Source of the DNA: Anopheles merus
Taxonomy: Eukaryota; Arthropoda; Insecta; Diptera; Culicidae
DNA length: 64,000 bases
Reading direction: 5' to 3'
Assembly (NCBI RefSeq): GCF_017562075.2
Contig: NC_054083.1
Coordinates: forward strand, 8,066,768-8,130,767
Below are positions 44,362-57,852 of the stretch, piece after piece. Position 1 is the stretch's first letter. The number at the start of each line of letters is the position of its first letter. The translations under genes were made by a program, and so were the position numbers. The notes under the pieces were generated by a model. It ran no database searches and was not told the origin of the DNA. It worked only from the letters and a program-made list of their open reading frames with translations.

Positions 44362-45385
44362 GTCTATAAAAGGAGTGCTCATGTTAATTGCGCCAGCCGG
44401 AGTGTTGACGAGAGCAGCATCAATGGTATCGATATCATTCATGGTCGGTGAAAAGCAATCTGCGAAGCGATCTGCGAAGAGATTATACATTTCATTATTG
44501 TTGGCACTTGTTGCTCCTTTGTACGTAATGGATTTCGGTGTATGCGTGGATTTTGTTTTGATCTTGTAGAAGCGCCAAAACGAGTCAGGCCACCTGCAGA
44601 GGTTACGTTGAATATTACTCAAATATGTGCCATATCGAAACCTGTTATAGCTGCAGTATAGAGAGTTCGTGTCAAAGTAAATCGAGCGAGATCTTAGGCA
44701 GCGGCGCGTTTGATAATGACGATAAGCAGCTATTTTTACACGTTTGAGTCGTTTGAGTGTGCGGTCCGCCCAGGGGGGGTTAGGTTTAGGACGCTGAACT
44801 GGGACGCATACAACAAAGGCTTGCAGCATGAAGGACGAGAATGAACATACTGCTTCGTCAAGTGAAACAAAATTGGAACAATGAAAGCTATTGTTAAATA
44901 TTGATATCATGTCGTTCAGTTTCACATAGTCAGCTTTAGCAAAGTTATGCGGTTGTCGTCGAGTTTTGTCGAGTTGTCGAATTACGACGACGAGTTAATA
45001 CGTATATTGAAGTCAAACGCCGGATGGTAGGAGTCAAGAGGTACAAGTGGAACAACACTTGGCAAGACAGGCGAACACAATTTAGCTGCGGTTTTGTTAG
45101 CGTAGAGCAGGTCAAGCATGCGTCCGTGCGAGTTATTGATGTGATTTAGTTGCACTAATCCGTTAAATTTAAATCCATCCACAAAGGTGTTGTTGGCCGG
45201 TGAGCGCGCAGTTGGTTCATAGTGCATGATTGATGAGTATGCTGGCGATGACAAAGAATCAGCTGTGGACCAGCTTATGCTAGGCTGATTGAAATCACCA
45301 TTAACAAACAGCAAATCCGAAGGCTTCAATGTGAGAGTAAAGCCGCTGATACAATCATGTAGAGAGCGAAGAGTCGATGCGGTGG
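44362..45385 (-). pseudogene. CR1-like LINE fragment: endonuclease end and linker
   Basis: Minus strand. 44982-45329 reads LLFVNGDFNQPSISWSTADS and GLVQLNHINNSHGRMLDLLY, the C-terminal half of an AP-type endonuclease (GDFN catalytic motif). 44362-44925 gives NPPWADRTLKRLKRVKIAAY, RFRYGTYLSNIQRNL and FWRFYKIKTK, the linker before RT. It is cut at 44361 by the inverted-repeat element and at about 45385 by the next LINE's 3' end. A frameshift lies near 44950. Confidence 0.8.
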
Positions 45386-45471
45386 AATTTATTTATTGAA
45401 GATAATTGCGTGGCGCGCGCAGGGGCCTTTGCAATATTAAAATAAAGTAATACTTAAAATAACATTACTTG

Positions 45472-47650
45472 CTATATATTTGATAACAGACATGAATATT
45501 TAAACGTGGCAACGGTAATATTGAAGTCAAAAAAGCAGTAGAACTTATTAAAAGTTTTACACATTGAAATAATTGGATCATGAGCTCCTCTGTAAGTACG
45601 GGTCCGGTCTATTTTGATCAGAAAATTTCGAGGACGCAGTGCGTAGTCAGGGGCGTACAAATTGATTTTAAGAAGAAGCTCAGGAGCATCAATTTCGCCT
45701 TTTATTAATTTTGCTACAAAAACTGCTTGTGCTGCCTCCCTACGTCTCTCTAAGGACTGCAATCCTAGAAGAAGCCGTCTAGTTTGATAGGTTAGAGGCT
45801 GGTCCATGTTCCACCGTAAGGTTCTTATAGCTATTTTTGTGATTTTTTTCTGAATGCGCTCAATTCGTGTGGACCAGTTGTTAGTGTGCGGAGACCATGT
45901 TACAACATTAAATTCAAGTACGGACCGAACTAAGGCGACGAACAGTTGTTTTAAACAGAAAGGGTCATTAAAATCAGATGTCAGACGATGAATGAAACCA
46001 AGCTGCCGATATGCTTTGTCGATGACGTACGAATATTGTTGACGGAAGGAGAGTGTTGAGTCAAGAATAGTACCGAGGTCCTTAATTTCTATGTTACGTG
46101 GGATTATACACGAGTCAAGATTATTGTCTCGCTTGATAGGGTCTTTTTTACGAGTAAAACTAATCACGCAACACTTATTGACACACAAGGATAGCGAGTT
46201 CGCAGAGCACCAATTGCTAAATTCGTCTAGGCTGTGCTGGAGTGTCGAGCTGTCGGAATTATTTATAATGGTCGCATAAATCTTGATATCGTCCGCATTT
46301 ATAAGCAAACATTGGTTTGGGAGCGCAAATACAACATCATTAATAAATCGGATAAACAATACTGGGCCAATGTTACTTCCCTGTGGTACACCGGACGAAC
46401 TAACGAACACGTTGGACAAGTAATCTTTGGTTTAAGTATGATTTTAACCATATGACTAGATTATTATGAAAGCCAAGCCGGCTCAGTTTCGCAAGGAGTA
46501 TGTGATGGTTAATCCGATCAAATGCTGACATGAAATCAGTATAAATTGCATCGACCTTTGACTTGCCGTCCATTGCCGTAAGGCATTCAGACACGAATTG
46601 AACGAGATTGGTCGACACCGATCGTTTGGGAACAAATCCGTGCTGGCTTGGACTGATATAATTCAAGCTACCCCTTACTAACGCTTCTTGGACAAGAATT
46701 TCGAGTATTTTTGCTGATGCACATAGGGAAGTTACGCCACGATAATTAGATATAACATGTCTCGGACCTTTTTTATGAACGGGTGTCATCCTCGAAGACT
46801 TCCACATAGTCGGATATGTAGAACTGTGCAGAGAAAGCTTAAACAGATGGACCAGTGGCTCTGAAAGATAAGTTGAGCACTTCTTTAAGACTATTGCTGG
46901 AATCCCATCCGGACCCGGGATAAATGTTGGTTTAATTTGTTTGATTGCATTTTCTACCGATTCATTTGTTATGACAATATCATTTATAGACATATCTAGA
47001 ACATCTGCGGGTGTGTGCTGCAAGGCAGTTGCAATATTAATTGGTGACGAAGATTGAAGGTCGAAAACTGAACTAAACTTTTTGGCAAAGAGCTGACTGA
47101 TTTCAAGTTCACTTGAGGCTGTCTCGGTGTCAATTGACATTACTGACGGGATTTTTGCATTTTTCCTCTTACGGTTAACGAAAGAAAATATTTTAGTCCG
47201 ATCGATGGATATACTTCGTTGAAGTTAGTTGATATAGATTCTATACAGATGCCTATTGAATCTTCTATAGTTGCCACTAACAGTGTTAAACAATAGTCTG
47301 TCGCAGTGAAGATTAGACTTTACGAGACGACGTAAAGCTCTATTTTTCGCAGATTTAAGTCTTTTTAACTCTCTATTGCCCCACGGGGGACCGGAAGCTG
47401 CGCGCTCTTGTAAAGTAGGGCAGCATTTGTGAAGGACTAGACCAACCTTAATTTGAAAGGAGTCGATTGCCGAATCGATTGATAAGGTGGGATTGCTATC
47501 ATAATTAAGGAATGACCAGTCAGTATTGGCAAAAGCGCCAATCATTTTTGGGAAATCAGCTTTTCTAAAAACGAGATGTCTCAAGCTGTTCGATCCAGTG
47601 ACTTCCGTAGCAGTCTGGGTTGTTGATGGAAGTGTAATATTGACCAGCAA
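45472..47650 (-). pseudogene. CR1-like LINE reverse transcriptase region
   Basis: Minus strand. Linker PPWGNRELKRLKSAKNRALR (47225-47650), a stop at 47225, then RT: FIPGPDGIPAIVLKKC, SSRMTPVHKKGPRHVISNYR, HGFVPKRSVSTNLVQFV, DAIYTDFMSAFDRINHHILL (46400-47140). After a frameshift near 46420: SGVPQGSNIGPVLFIRFIND, QCLLINADDIKIYATI, IEIKDLGTILDSTLSFRQ, ALVRSVLEFNVVTWSPHTNN, MCKTFNKFYCFFDFNI (45472-46419). The catalytic box reads NADD instead of YADD. It would copy LINE RNA at the target site; two breaks and the Tyr-to-Asn change argue against activity. Confidence 0.88.
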
Positions 47651-47662
47651 GCTCGGATGATA

Positions 47663-48346
47663 TCAGTCTTCCTCAGTTAAACAATCTATGGAACGGAAAA
47701 CTCTCATACCATTCTCAATTATACGCGGGCTCGCGAATATAAGATCAAGTAAAGACACATGATTGTTTACATTATTATTGACCTGAGATAGTCCCACAAA
47801 GCTGGGAGTATCAAGCAATTGGGAGCAGGCTGGGGATACACGGGATCTCGGAATGTTGACATGTAGAGAACCGTAAGTGTCACATAGCCAAGAAAAGCCT
47901 GGTTGATTGAAATCTCCCAACACAAGGATCGAGTCTTGTGGATATTTCTCAGAAAATACCATAAGCGATGAACAGTAAGCGGCAACATATTCGGTATTAT
48001 TACTAAGATTCGGTGGAACGTAAACGGTACCGATTAGTACGAATGAAGTGTCAACACGCATGCGGATCCAGATACTTTCGGTTGATGAGCTCGCAACAGT
48101 AATTACTGAGGGACGATGCATGGTTTTAGTCGCAATCAGTACCCCTCCCCCTCGGGTTTTCTGGCTATTTGAGGAGTTACGGTCCATTCGGAAAACATCA
48201 TATCGGTCATCGAAGAGTGCAGACGAGGCAATGTCATCCTTGAGCCAGGTTTCTGTGATCGCGATGATATCAAAAGAACAGCTTGAAGATGCACTGAAGA
48301 AACTCGAGAGTTTTGTCCGTAGACCTCGGGTGTTTTGGTAATACAC
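47663..48346 (-). pseudogene. CR1-like LINE endonuclease region
   Basis: Minus strand, one open frame of about 227 codons: YYQNTRGLRTKLSSFF, IIAITETWLKDDI (catalytic ETW), GGGVLIATK, WIRMRVDTSFVLIGTVYVPP, ILVLGDFNQPGFSW (catalytic GDFN), NHVSLLDLIFAS (the SLLDL part of the C-terminal motif). AP-type endonuclease that nicks target DNA. The frame ends at a TGA (47663), and the usual SDHxP motif is altered around the stop (EED, stop, YHPS). It lacks its own clear start because it continues from ORF2 N-terminal sequence in 48354-48656. Confidence 0.85.
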
Positions 48347-48667
48347 GGAAAGCTCAGATTTTTCGAAAAATAGTGGAGGCGAACCCTACTGGATTGACAG
48401 TAGTGCCACGTATTTGTGTGAGTGTTGTATCGGCATCGTTTTGATCGTTCTGTACATAATTTGTTACGGTTTCGTGATCATTTGGGTGAAAGCTTATTTT
48501 GCTGTTGGTAAGAAGCAAGCAATCACTTTTAATCAAAGGTGAGCCAGATTCCGTGTTCTTGCGTTCAAGTGCCGTCCTTGTTTGATAAATATGCGTGTGT
48601 GTGTGCGTGACGTTAGAGATTAGTGCAGGATTCGGTGGAGCAGAATGTGCACGCACACAAGCACTAC

Positions 48668-49672
48668 TTAATTCGTTTGCGGTGTGGGTGAGGCTCGTGG
48701 AGTGTGTGCCGACAGGATTGTTCGGTTCGGCGATTGCGGTGATCGCGTATTTTGTGTCGCAGAAAAGGTTGTAGGGGATGAAAGTCCCATAGGTGGGTGT
48801 AGGCGAAAATTTTCAGTTGGTTGTTGCAATCGGTAATCAACAAATTCACGCACCGAAAGACCAATTGACCAGGTGTCCGGGGAGAGTGCACATTCTCTTA
48901 TAGAAGCAGGCACCAACACTTCAAATGATAGGAATGAGAGAGTTGCTGTGTTTGTGCCCCGGCGTACAAGGCAATATGCTGTGACGTCTTCGATGGATAA
49001 AGCTTGCTTGACCATTTGAACAATTTGGTCAGTGGTGGTATCCGGAGAAAGTGGGGAAATGTACAAAGCACATTTCTGCACCGAAGGTTGAGCTGGAACT
49101 ATTTTGATCGCGAATGATGCGGTGTCTTTTTTTGTGCCAGTGATTGTGGGTGGTGGGCAAATCTTACGGTTGGGTTCATCAATAGGCTGTGTAGTTTTGT
49201 ATTGGCAATTATTGTTTAGATTGTTGATGGGAGTAGCACGAAATGTAAACATTGAACGGTTGTCGTTGATAACATCAGAAAACAATCGTTTCGATGGATT
49301 TGTGCGGCGGATTTTTGCGGGTGGGTGACTACTTCGTGGCGTATTATGATCGAGCTGAGTCATACGTGCGAATCCAGTTCTAATCTCGTTTGTTAGTGGT
49401 TCGATTACGGATTTAATGCTCTCAGCAACTGTTGTTAAAGCCGTTTGGAAACCAGATTGAATGGCTGCGTTCTTAACAAATTTGGTGCGCGGATTCAACA
49501 AAACGTTGTTACAGCCACTGCAGCACCAGTGAATTTGTTTGTATTCAGAGATGCGCTGGAGTAAGTCTGCGGGTATAGAAGAGCAGGGCCGATGGAATGG
49601 AGAGTTGCATAAGCAACAGCTAATGAAAGCTTCCGTGATTTCCGTGGTGCAAGAATTGCAGATGTTGGCCAT
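48668..49672 (-). CDS. CR1-like LINE ORF1 protein with PHD-like zinc finger
   Basis: Open frame of about 334 codons from the ATG at 49672 (MANICNSC); the frame is open upstream to 49777, but this start fits because the zinc finger begins there. Cysteine/histidine pattern: CNSC, CCLC, then FHRPC, and WCCSGC, a PHD/ORF1 zinc finger as in CR1-related LINEs (residues about 5-57). The middle is Asn/Thr/Pro-rich and basic (KIRRTNPSKRLFSDV). The C-terminal region (ALYISPLSPDTTTDQIVQMV, VREFVDYRLQ) resembles the ORF1 RNA-binding domain. It would bind LINE RNA. No internal stop is seen. Confidence 0.8.
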   Translation of the reverse strand: MANICNSCTTEITEAFISCCLCNSPFHRPCSSIPADLLQRISEYKQIHWCCSGCNNVLLNPRTKFVKNAAIQSGFQTALTTVAESIKSVIEPLTNEIRTGFARMTQLDHNTPRSSHPPAKIRRTNPSKRLFSDVINDNRSMFTFRATPINNLNNNCQYKTTQPIDEPNRKICPPPTITGTKKDTASFAIKIVPAQPSVQKCALYISPLSPDTTTDQIVQMVKQALSIEDVTAYCLVRRGTNTATLSFLSFEVLVPASIRECALSPDTWSIGLSVREFVDYRLQQPTENFRLHPPMGLSSPTTFSATQNTRSPQSPNRTILSAHTPRASPTPQTN

Positions 49673-49905
49673 TATTTGGGAACGATGTATTTTGGCTATG
49701 ATGACAGCAATGTTGATTGTAGCGATGACGACAGGGATGCGCGAAGGCGCGACCAAGTTGGAAAGCGAAATTAGCACGAGATTATCGAAAGTTGGAAAAG
49801 TTGAACTTTATTCCAATATCGCGATGATGTTTATGGATGCAATGGTATTCCCGAAAAAGAAAACTTATATGATGAATAGCGTGAGTTTTTGACAAAAACA
49901 AGGAG

Positions 49906-50217
49906 CTCTATATGAATGCGAGACTATTACGTCAAACGTCAAACGTCAAAAAAAGGAATGTATACTACCATGACGTACAGATGAACGTCAGGCGACGCGC
50001 ACACAAACATACTCGAGAGACCTATCACGGGAATGTAATTCTAGCGAATCGTATGCGTTATAAAACAATTTTATTAAGGCGGAAACTATAATTTTGTTGA
50101 ATTAACGCCACAATTCCTTAAGTCCCAAAAGTAAAAATTTACATCGGCTGTCAATCAGAACTACCATGTGTTTATTTTGTTGTTTTTTGACACTTGACAG
50201 GTTTCTGATCAGTTAAT
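49906..50217. other. Non-coding
   Basis: No gene is seen. ACGTCAAACGTCAAACGTCAA (tandem 7-mers) lies at about 49931-49950. The first part may be the 5' untranslated region of the minus-strand LINE. Confidence 0.4.
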
Positions 50218-50838
50218 AGGCCCGATTATTAAACACAAACGGAAATATCACAAGACAAGTGAGTCAAGACAAACGGAAAATAGGCATGCATTTTAAAACC
50301 GTTCTTGTGACACACAAGTTTTGTTAAATTTTTTCTTTCGTTAAAGCTGTGTCGATGTGTCAAAATGTTCAAAATCAAAATAAAAAATAACGTAAACAAG
50401 TTTATTTAAGACACGATCGTTTATCAACCTAACAATCCTTATTTAAAACATCGAAATGAGTTTATCGCACTTCATTCCCCACGATAGCAGCAGTGAAGAA
50501 GAAACAACGGTAGATCTGGCAAAACAGCGCCGACTGCTTCGAAGTTTTTTCGACCCGTTACAGCTTTATAACCAAGCATGAGTTAAGCACACGGATCATT
50601 TGTGCAAACCGTGTTATACATGTTTCATTCGGAGGTAGTTCATTTTAGATTTAAGAAACATTTTCGTGTGTCGAAGGAAATTTTCCTTGACATTCTGGCG
50701 GAGATCGAGCCCTCCGAGTATTTGTTATTATTAAAAGTGTATGCAGTATTAGATTTGATAATTACATGTGCCTATGCTGTTGGTTGTTGAAGCAGCCACT
50801 CACTGAAAAAGTTGCTGGAATCCAAAGCTGTTGAACGC
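50218..50838 (+). mobile_element. Internally deleted Harbinger copy, truncated
   Basis: Starts AGGCCCGATTATTAAACACA at 50218, identical to the tip of the complete Harbinger at 59328-62304, but in the opposite orientation. It continues with the transposase 5' region: an ATG at 50457 and 40 codons MSLSHFIPHDSSSEEETTVD, RRLLRSFFDPLQLYNQ, then an intron and part of exon 2 (FRVSKEIFLDILAEIEP). At about 50719 it jumps to sequence matching the complement of 59800-59905 (in and before the Myb-like gene) and stops at about 50838. About 1.9 kb is thus deleted and the other tip is missing. Confidence 0.85.
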
Positions 50839-51520
50839 TTTGGATTTTTTTCAGTTCAGATTTTTTGTGCCGTGCATGGTAGTTTTGTTAATGTCTTGGA
50901 TAGATATCTTTTTTTCCAAATCACTTACTCGTATTTTTACCATTTCATCGATCATGTCGTTTTGTTCTGCAAATTTTTTTCCCAATAGGTTTTTTTCCTT
51001 TTTGGTATTGTACTTCTGTTGTATTTTTTCTGTTCTCGGTGAATTTCAGAGTAAGCTATTGTTTTCAGTGTTTCTTTTGTTGCTATGTATTTGGATCTGA
51101 TTGGTATAGATATTTTTGATGCTATTGTCATGATTGAGTTTGTGGAAGAGGTTTTGATGCAGACTGTTATTTTTCAGAGTAATTGGTCTGCTATGATTTC
51201 GAGGGATTTTTTTAGAGTTTTTGTAGCGTTTCCTATTTAGGAGGCCCCTTGTTCCAAAATTCCCCTTATTATGGATCTGTAGATTGCTATTGTATCTTAG
51301 GGCTTAGGCTTAGTTTGTTGTTTCGGTTGCAGATGCGTCGGATTGTGTCAAGTCTTTTGTTGGCCTTGTTTTTAGTTCTTCAATTTGTTTTTTGAACTTA
51401 AAATTTCCGTCTATCCATGCTTCGAGGTATTTGTATGTAGTTAATTTTTCGATATTTGTGTGGTTTATTTTTAGCGTTATTGGGTGACCACTTTTTCCAA
51501 AAACCATGAATTTATTTTTT
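50839..51520 (-). pseudogene. I-like LINE, 3' part of RT region
   Basis: Minus strand: KFMVFGKSGHPITLKI, TTYKYLEAWIDGNFKFKKQI, RLDTIRRICNRNNKLSLSPK, and with frame changes SLEIIADQLL and STNSIMTIASKISI. It continues the LINE at 54880-57800; the copia element lies between. Decayed, with several stops. Confidence 0.7.
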
Positions 51521-51525
51521 TCTGT

Positions 51526-52305
51526 TCATCGGTTGCCAAATCTTGGTGCAGGAAGACCTTTCGTCATCATGTCAGCTATTTGTTCTACAGTTGGCTGATA
51601 TTGAAGTTTGATGTTTAATCCCAAAAAACATCGCACTTCAGCCAGGTCCTTCATTTCAAATTCTTTGGACAGCTTTTCCTTCAGACATTTTATCGCCGTT
51701 ATCGAAATTCCAACAATCAGGATGTCATCTACATATATAACTAGATAAATGATTACCTCTCCTTTTGACCAGTAGTAAAGACACTGCAAGCCAGACGGTT
51801 GCTTCATATAAATTTCTTCGGTCAGGCCGTCATTCAGGAACGCAGTCTTTACATCCATTAGATGAACATGTAGATTTCGCTGATTTGCCAGGGCCAACAA
51901 TATTCTCAAGGTCGTCATCTTCGCCATGGGAGAATATGTTTCCGATTAATCGTATCCTTTCATCTGCGTAAACCACTTCGCAACAAGTCGAGCTTTGTAC
52001 CGGTCAATTTTTCCTTCACCATCACGCTTGATAGTGAACACCCATTTATTGCCGACAGGGCGTCGACCAGCAGGCAGTTCTGTAAGGGTCCACGTTTGAT
52101 TCTTCTTCACCGATTCCAATTCGGCCTCGATTCCTTTCTCCCAAAGTGTCCAATCATCACGCTTTTTCAATTCATCTATGTCACTTGGAATGCTGTCTAC
52201 ATACTCTTCAGCACTCAACGCAAACGCTGAAATATTGTAGTCCTTGTGCCAGTCAAGAGGTACACGATTTCTAGCACTTCGACGTATACACCGTTTTCTT
52301 CGCAA
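51526..52305 (-). pseudogene. Copia reverse transcriptase, deleted
   Basis: Minus strand, frame-shifted relative to gag-pol (shift near 52265). DDWTLWEKGIEAELESVKKN, WVFTIKRDGEGKIDRYKARL, VAKWFTQMKGYD, a stop at 51946, then MTTLRILLALANQRNLHVHL, MDVKTAFLNDGLTEEIYMKQ. An in-frame deletion then joins PSGLQ to CLYYWSKGEVIIYLVIYVDD (catalytic YVDD intact). A second deletion joins FLGLNI to the very end of the RNase H region, VEQIADMMTKGLPAPRF. Most RNase H is missing. Confidence 0.85.
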
Positions 52306-54677
52306 ATACCCTCAGCAGTTTCGTCAACCAACGTACTATCCAGATCTTCATCCGAAGTAGCTTCCACATCATCGTTGTGTTCTGATAACACATCGTTGTG
52401 TTCTGATTGTACACCGTTGTTACAGTTGACTGCCTGAACAAATTCTGGTGGTTGGACTCGTTCATAAAGTACAACTTGTTCATCTTTTTCAATTTTCATG
52501 TTATCAAATGAAACGTCTCTGTTTATGCATTCGTTGAAAACAATATCTCTTGCAACGAACACCTTCTTTCCGTTCCAAACGCGATACCCATTTGGAGCAT
52601 AGCCAACAAAAATCGCCTTCTCGGATTTCACATCCAGCTTCTTGCGTTTTTGCTTGGGGATATGAACGAAACATTCTGAACCAAAAATGCAAAGGTTACT
52701 TACATTTGGCTTCCTTGCATTCCAAACTTCAAATGGTGTGTGATTTCCATCCTGGGCAACAGTCGGGCTGCGCTTGATTAGGTATGCTGCCGAATATACT
52801 GCTTCTCCCCACAAATTTTCCGATACGTTACTTCCAGCCAACATCGCACGTACTTTTTCGACAATGGTTCTGTTCACCCGTTCACTCAATCCATTTTGTT
52901 CCGGTGTATACGGAACCGTAATCTCGAGCCTGATGCCATGTTGCCGACAGAAAGATTTCATTTTCTTGCAGCTATACTCGCCTCCATTATCACAGCGAAA
53001 ACGACACATCTTGGTTTGGAAATGTGCAGTAGCCATAGCTTCGTACGTTTCCAAATAATCGACAGCTTCATCCCTCGACTTCATCAGATAAACAACTGTC
53101 TGATGACTGAAGTCGTCCGTGAAAGTGATGAAGTACCGCATACCGTCCCACGTCGAAGGTGAGATGGGACCACAGACGTCGCTATGCACTAACACTAACG
53201 GACGCGTAGTCCGCTTTCCTTCACGACTTAAAAACGGTTCTCGAGTTTGTTTTCCAGCCAAGCATGGTTCACATATCACTGATTTCGAGCTTTCATAATT
53301 TTCGCTGCCTTCTAGATCAAACCCATCAACCATTTTCTTATCGATAAGCTTCATCAGGTTTCCATTCCCAATGTGACCGTAACGTTGATGCCACAGCTGC
53401 AACTCCAAGGAAACCTTTCCCATTACCATAGCAGCATTTGATGTTGCTAGGTAATGAAAGTCCATCGCGTACAGCACACCAACCTGCTTACCGGTAGCAA
53501 CGACACCTTGATCAGCATCTTCAACGGTTACTTTGCCTTTATGGAAACCCACCTCTTTTCCGAATTTTCCAGCCGACGTAAAAACATCAGATTCAGCGTT
53601 AGCTCTTGAACAAAAAAAAACGTTTTCCATGCGGATTTCAATTTTCTTACCATCAACAAATGAGTAAACGTTGATCTCTCCGCGTTGTTTAGCAACCAGG
53701 TTGACGCCTTTCTTCGCAGTTGCTATGCAGACGGGCTAATCTAGCATTTCCAGGTTTTTGAATAATTTTTTTCGATTCACCATATGATCTGAAGCTCCAC
53801 TATCCAGATACCACCGTTGCCATTTTTCATTCAATGTCGACTCTGATCCTGTCACAAATGATACAGATGTCGTAGCAGCATTTGCCTTCATAGGTTTTCT
53901 TTTCTCAAAAAAATGTTCTGCATGCTCTTCACGATGTTCGTTTTTCGGACAGTCAGCTCTCTTGTGCCCGTATCCACCACAGCTGAAGCACTTCAGACGA
54001 AATTTTCCTCTGGTCTTTCCAGCAAAAGCAACTTCTTCTGAATTTTGAATGCTCGAACTTCTTCCTCTCCGTTTCGATTCGACATCCAAATACTTGCTTT
54101 TCACAAATTCCCGGGTCAGTTTCTCTGATACTGCTTCCATCGCTGTGTTCACAGACTCGTATGAAACCGGCATGGTCAGCATTAGGTGACACACAATGTC
54201 CTCCTCGTCCATTTTCGCACCGGTCGACTTGAGCTTTCGAATCAGTTCATCAAAACAAAGGAAGTGAGATTCCAGACTTGAAAATTCATCATGCTTCATC
54301 TCTAGAAGTTTTCGCTTAAGCATGAACCGGTTGGTCAAGCTCTTCCGTTCGAAAACTTCATTCAGTCCATCCCAAATTTCCTTCGAACTCCTCTTGTCCT
54401 TTATGTATTCCAGGTGATTATCGGCGACAGCTCCGATCAGGACCGAACGACACTTGTTGTCCTGTTTCTTTCGGAACGCCTTCTGCTCCTCCTTCTCTTT
54501 CTTTACAGCCGCTGTATCCTCATGCACGATTTCCCAGAAGTCTTCCTCCTCCGCTTCCTTCTCGACACAGTGCGCGATTTCCAACTGTTCCAGGAACGCC
54601 AATATCCTGAACTTCCAATTATTGAAACCCGTTCCGTCGAAAGGCTTGATCTTGAGGAACTTCTCTTCGTCTCCCAT
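52215..54677 (-). pseudogene. Copia gag-protease-integrase polyprotein
   Basis: Starts at an ATG at 54677 (MGDEEKFLKIKPFDGTGFNN), typical copia gag. WKFRILAFLEQLEIAHC, SLTNRFMLKRKLLEMKHDEF and the zinc knuckle CFSCGGYGHKRADC (CX2CX4HX4C) follow. Protease: WYLDSGASDHM. One in-frame TAG at 53736 (EMLD, stop, PVCIATA), then the same frame runs on. Integrase: WHQRYGHIGNGNLMKLID with CEPC (HHCC zinc site), VHSDVCGPI, FRCDNGGEYS and SERVNRT (the D, D, E residues present), SECFVHIPKQKRKKLD, KAIFVGYAPNGYRVW. Only one stop over about 820 codons indicates a fairly recent copy. Confidence 0.9.
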
Positions 54678-54742
54678 CGTGAGGATTTATTCGAATGGCT
54701 TAAAGAATCTTCTAGGCTTGAATTGGGTTATCCTGGGTTATA

Positions 54743-54757
54743 CTGGGCCCAAAACCT
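54743..54757 (-). other. Copia primer-binding site
   Basis: The minus-strand reading AGGTTTTGGGCCCAG lies just after the LTR candidate and before gag. It resembles the copia-type site GGTTATGGGCCCAG, complementary to an internal part of initiator tRNA-Met, with one mismatch. Confidence 0.65.
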
Positions 54758-54878
54758 ATTAACAGAGCTAAAACACCTTTACTGGTTGATGGTTGAAAGA
54801 GGAATGAACATTTTATTAACTACATTCTGTTAACACTATTTCATAGAGTACTATGATGAATTGTACACCAGTATCTCA
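54757..54878 (-). repeat. Possible 5' LTR of the copia element
   Basis: About 120 bp between the point where LINE RT homology stops (FTIDLSLL) and the primer-binding site. The minus-strand reading starts TGAGATACTGGTG. The end next to the primer site (GTTAATA) is not a canonical CA, and there is no second copy to compare, so this is tentative. Confidence 0.4.
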
Positions 54879-57800
<2,922 letters not shown>

Positions 57801-57852
57801 GTTTGTGGTTAACGTGCTATCACTTTGACTTGTAATCACGAACTGAGCGCTA

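Larger units (their letters stand above)
45386..49905 (-). mobile_element. Nearly full-length CR1-like LINE
   Basis: About 4.5 kb on the minus strand with ORF1 (49672-48668), endonuclease (48346-47663), RT (47650-45472), and a short 3' untranslated end with AATAAATAAATTCC-type sequence near 45386. It lies within or directly against a second LINE fragment of a related family. The exact 5' end is uncertain and no TSD was found. Confidence 0.75.
51521..54878 (-). mobile_element. Ty1/copia retrotransposon with internal deletions
   Basis: Minus-strand gag-pol (54677 to about 51526), a primer-binding site (54743-54757) and a partial 5' LTR candidate (54757-54878). No matching 3' LTR remains: the coding end (LPAPRFGNR, stop) directly abuts LINE sequence at 51520. 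It is inserted in the I-like LINE. Confidence 0.8.
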
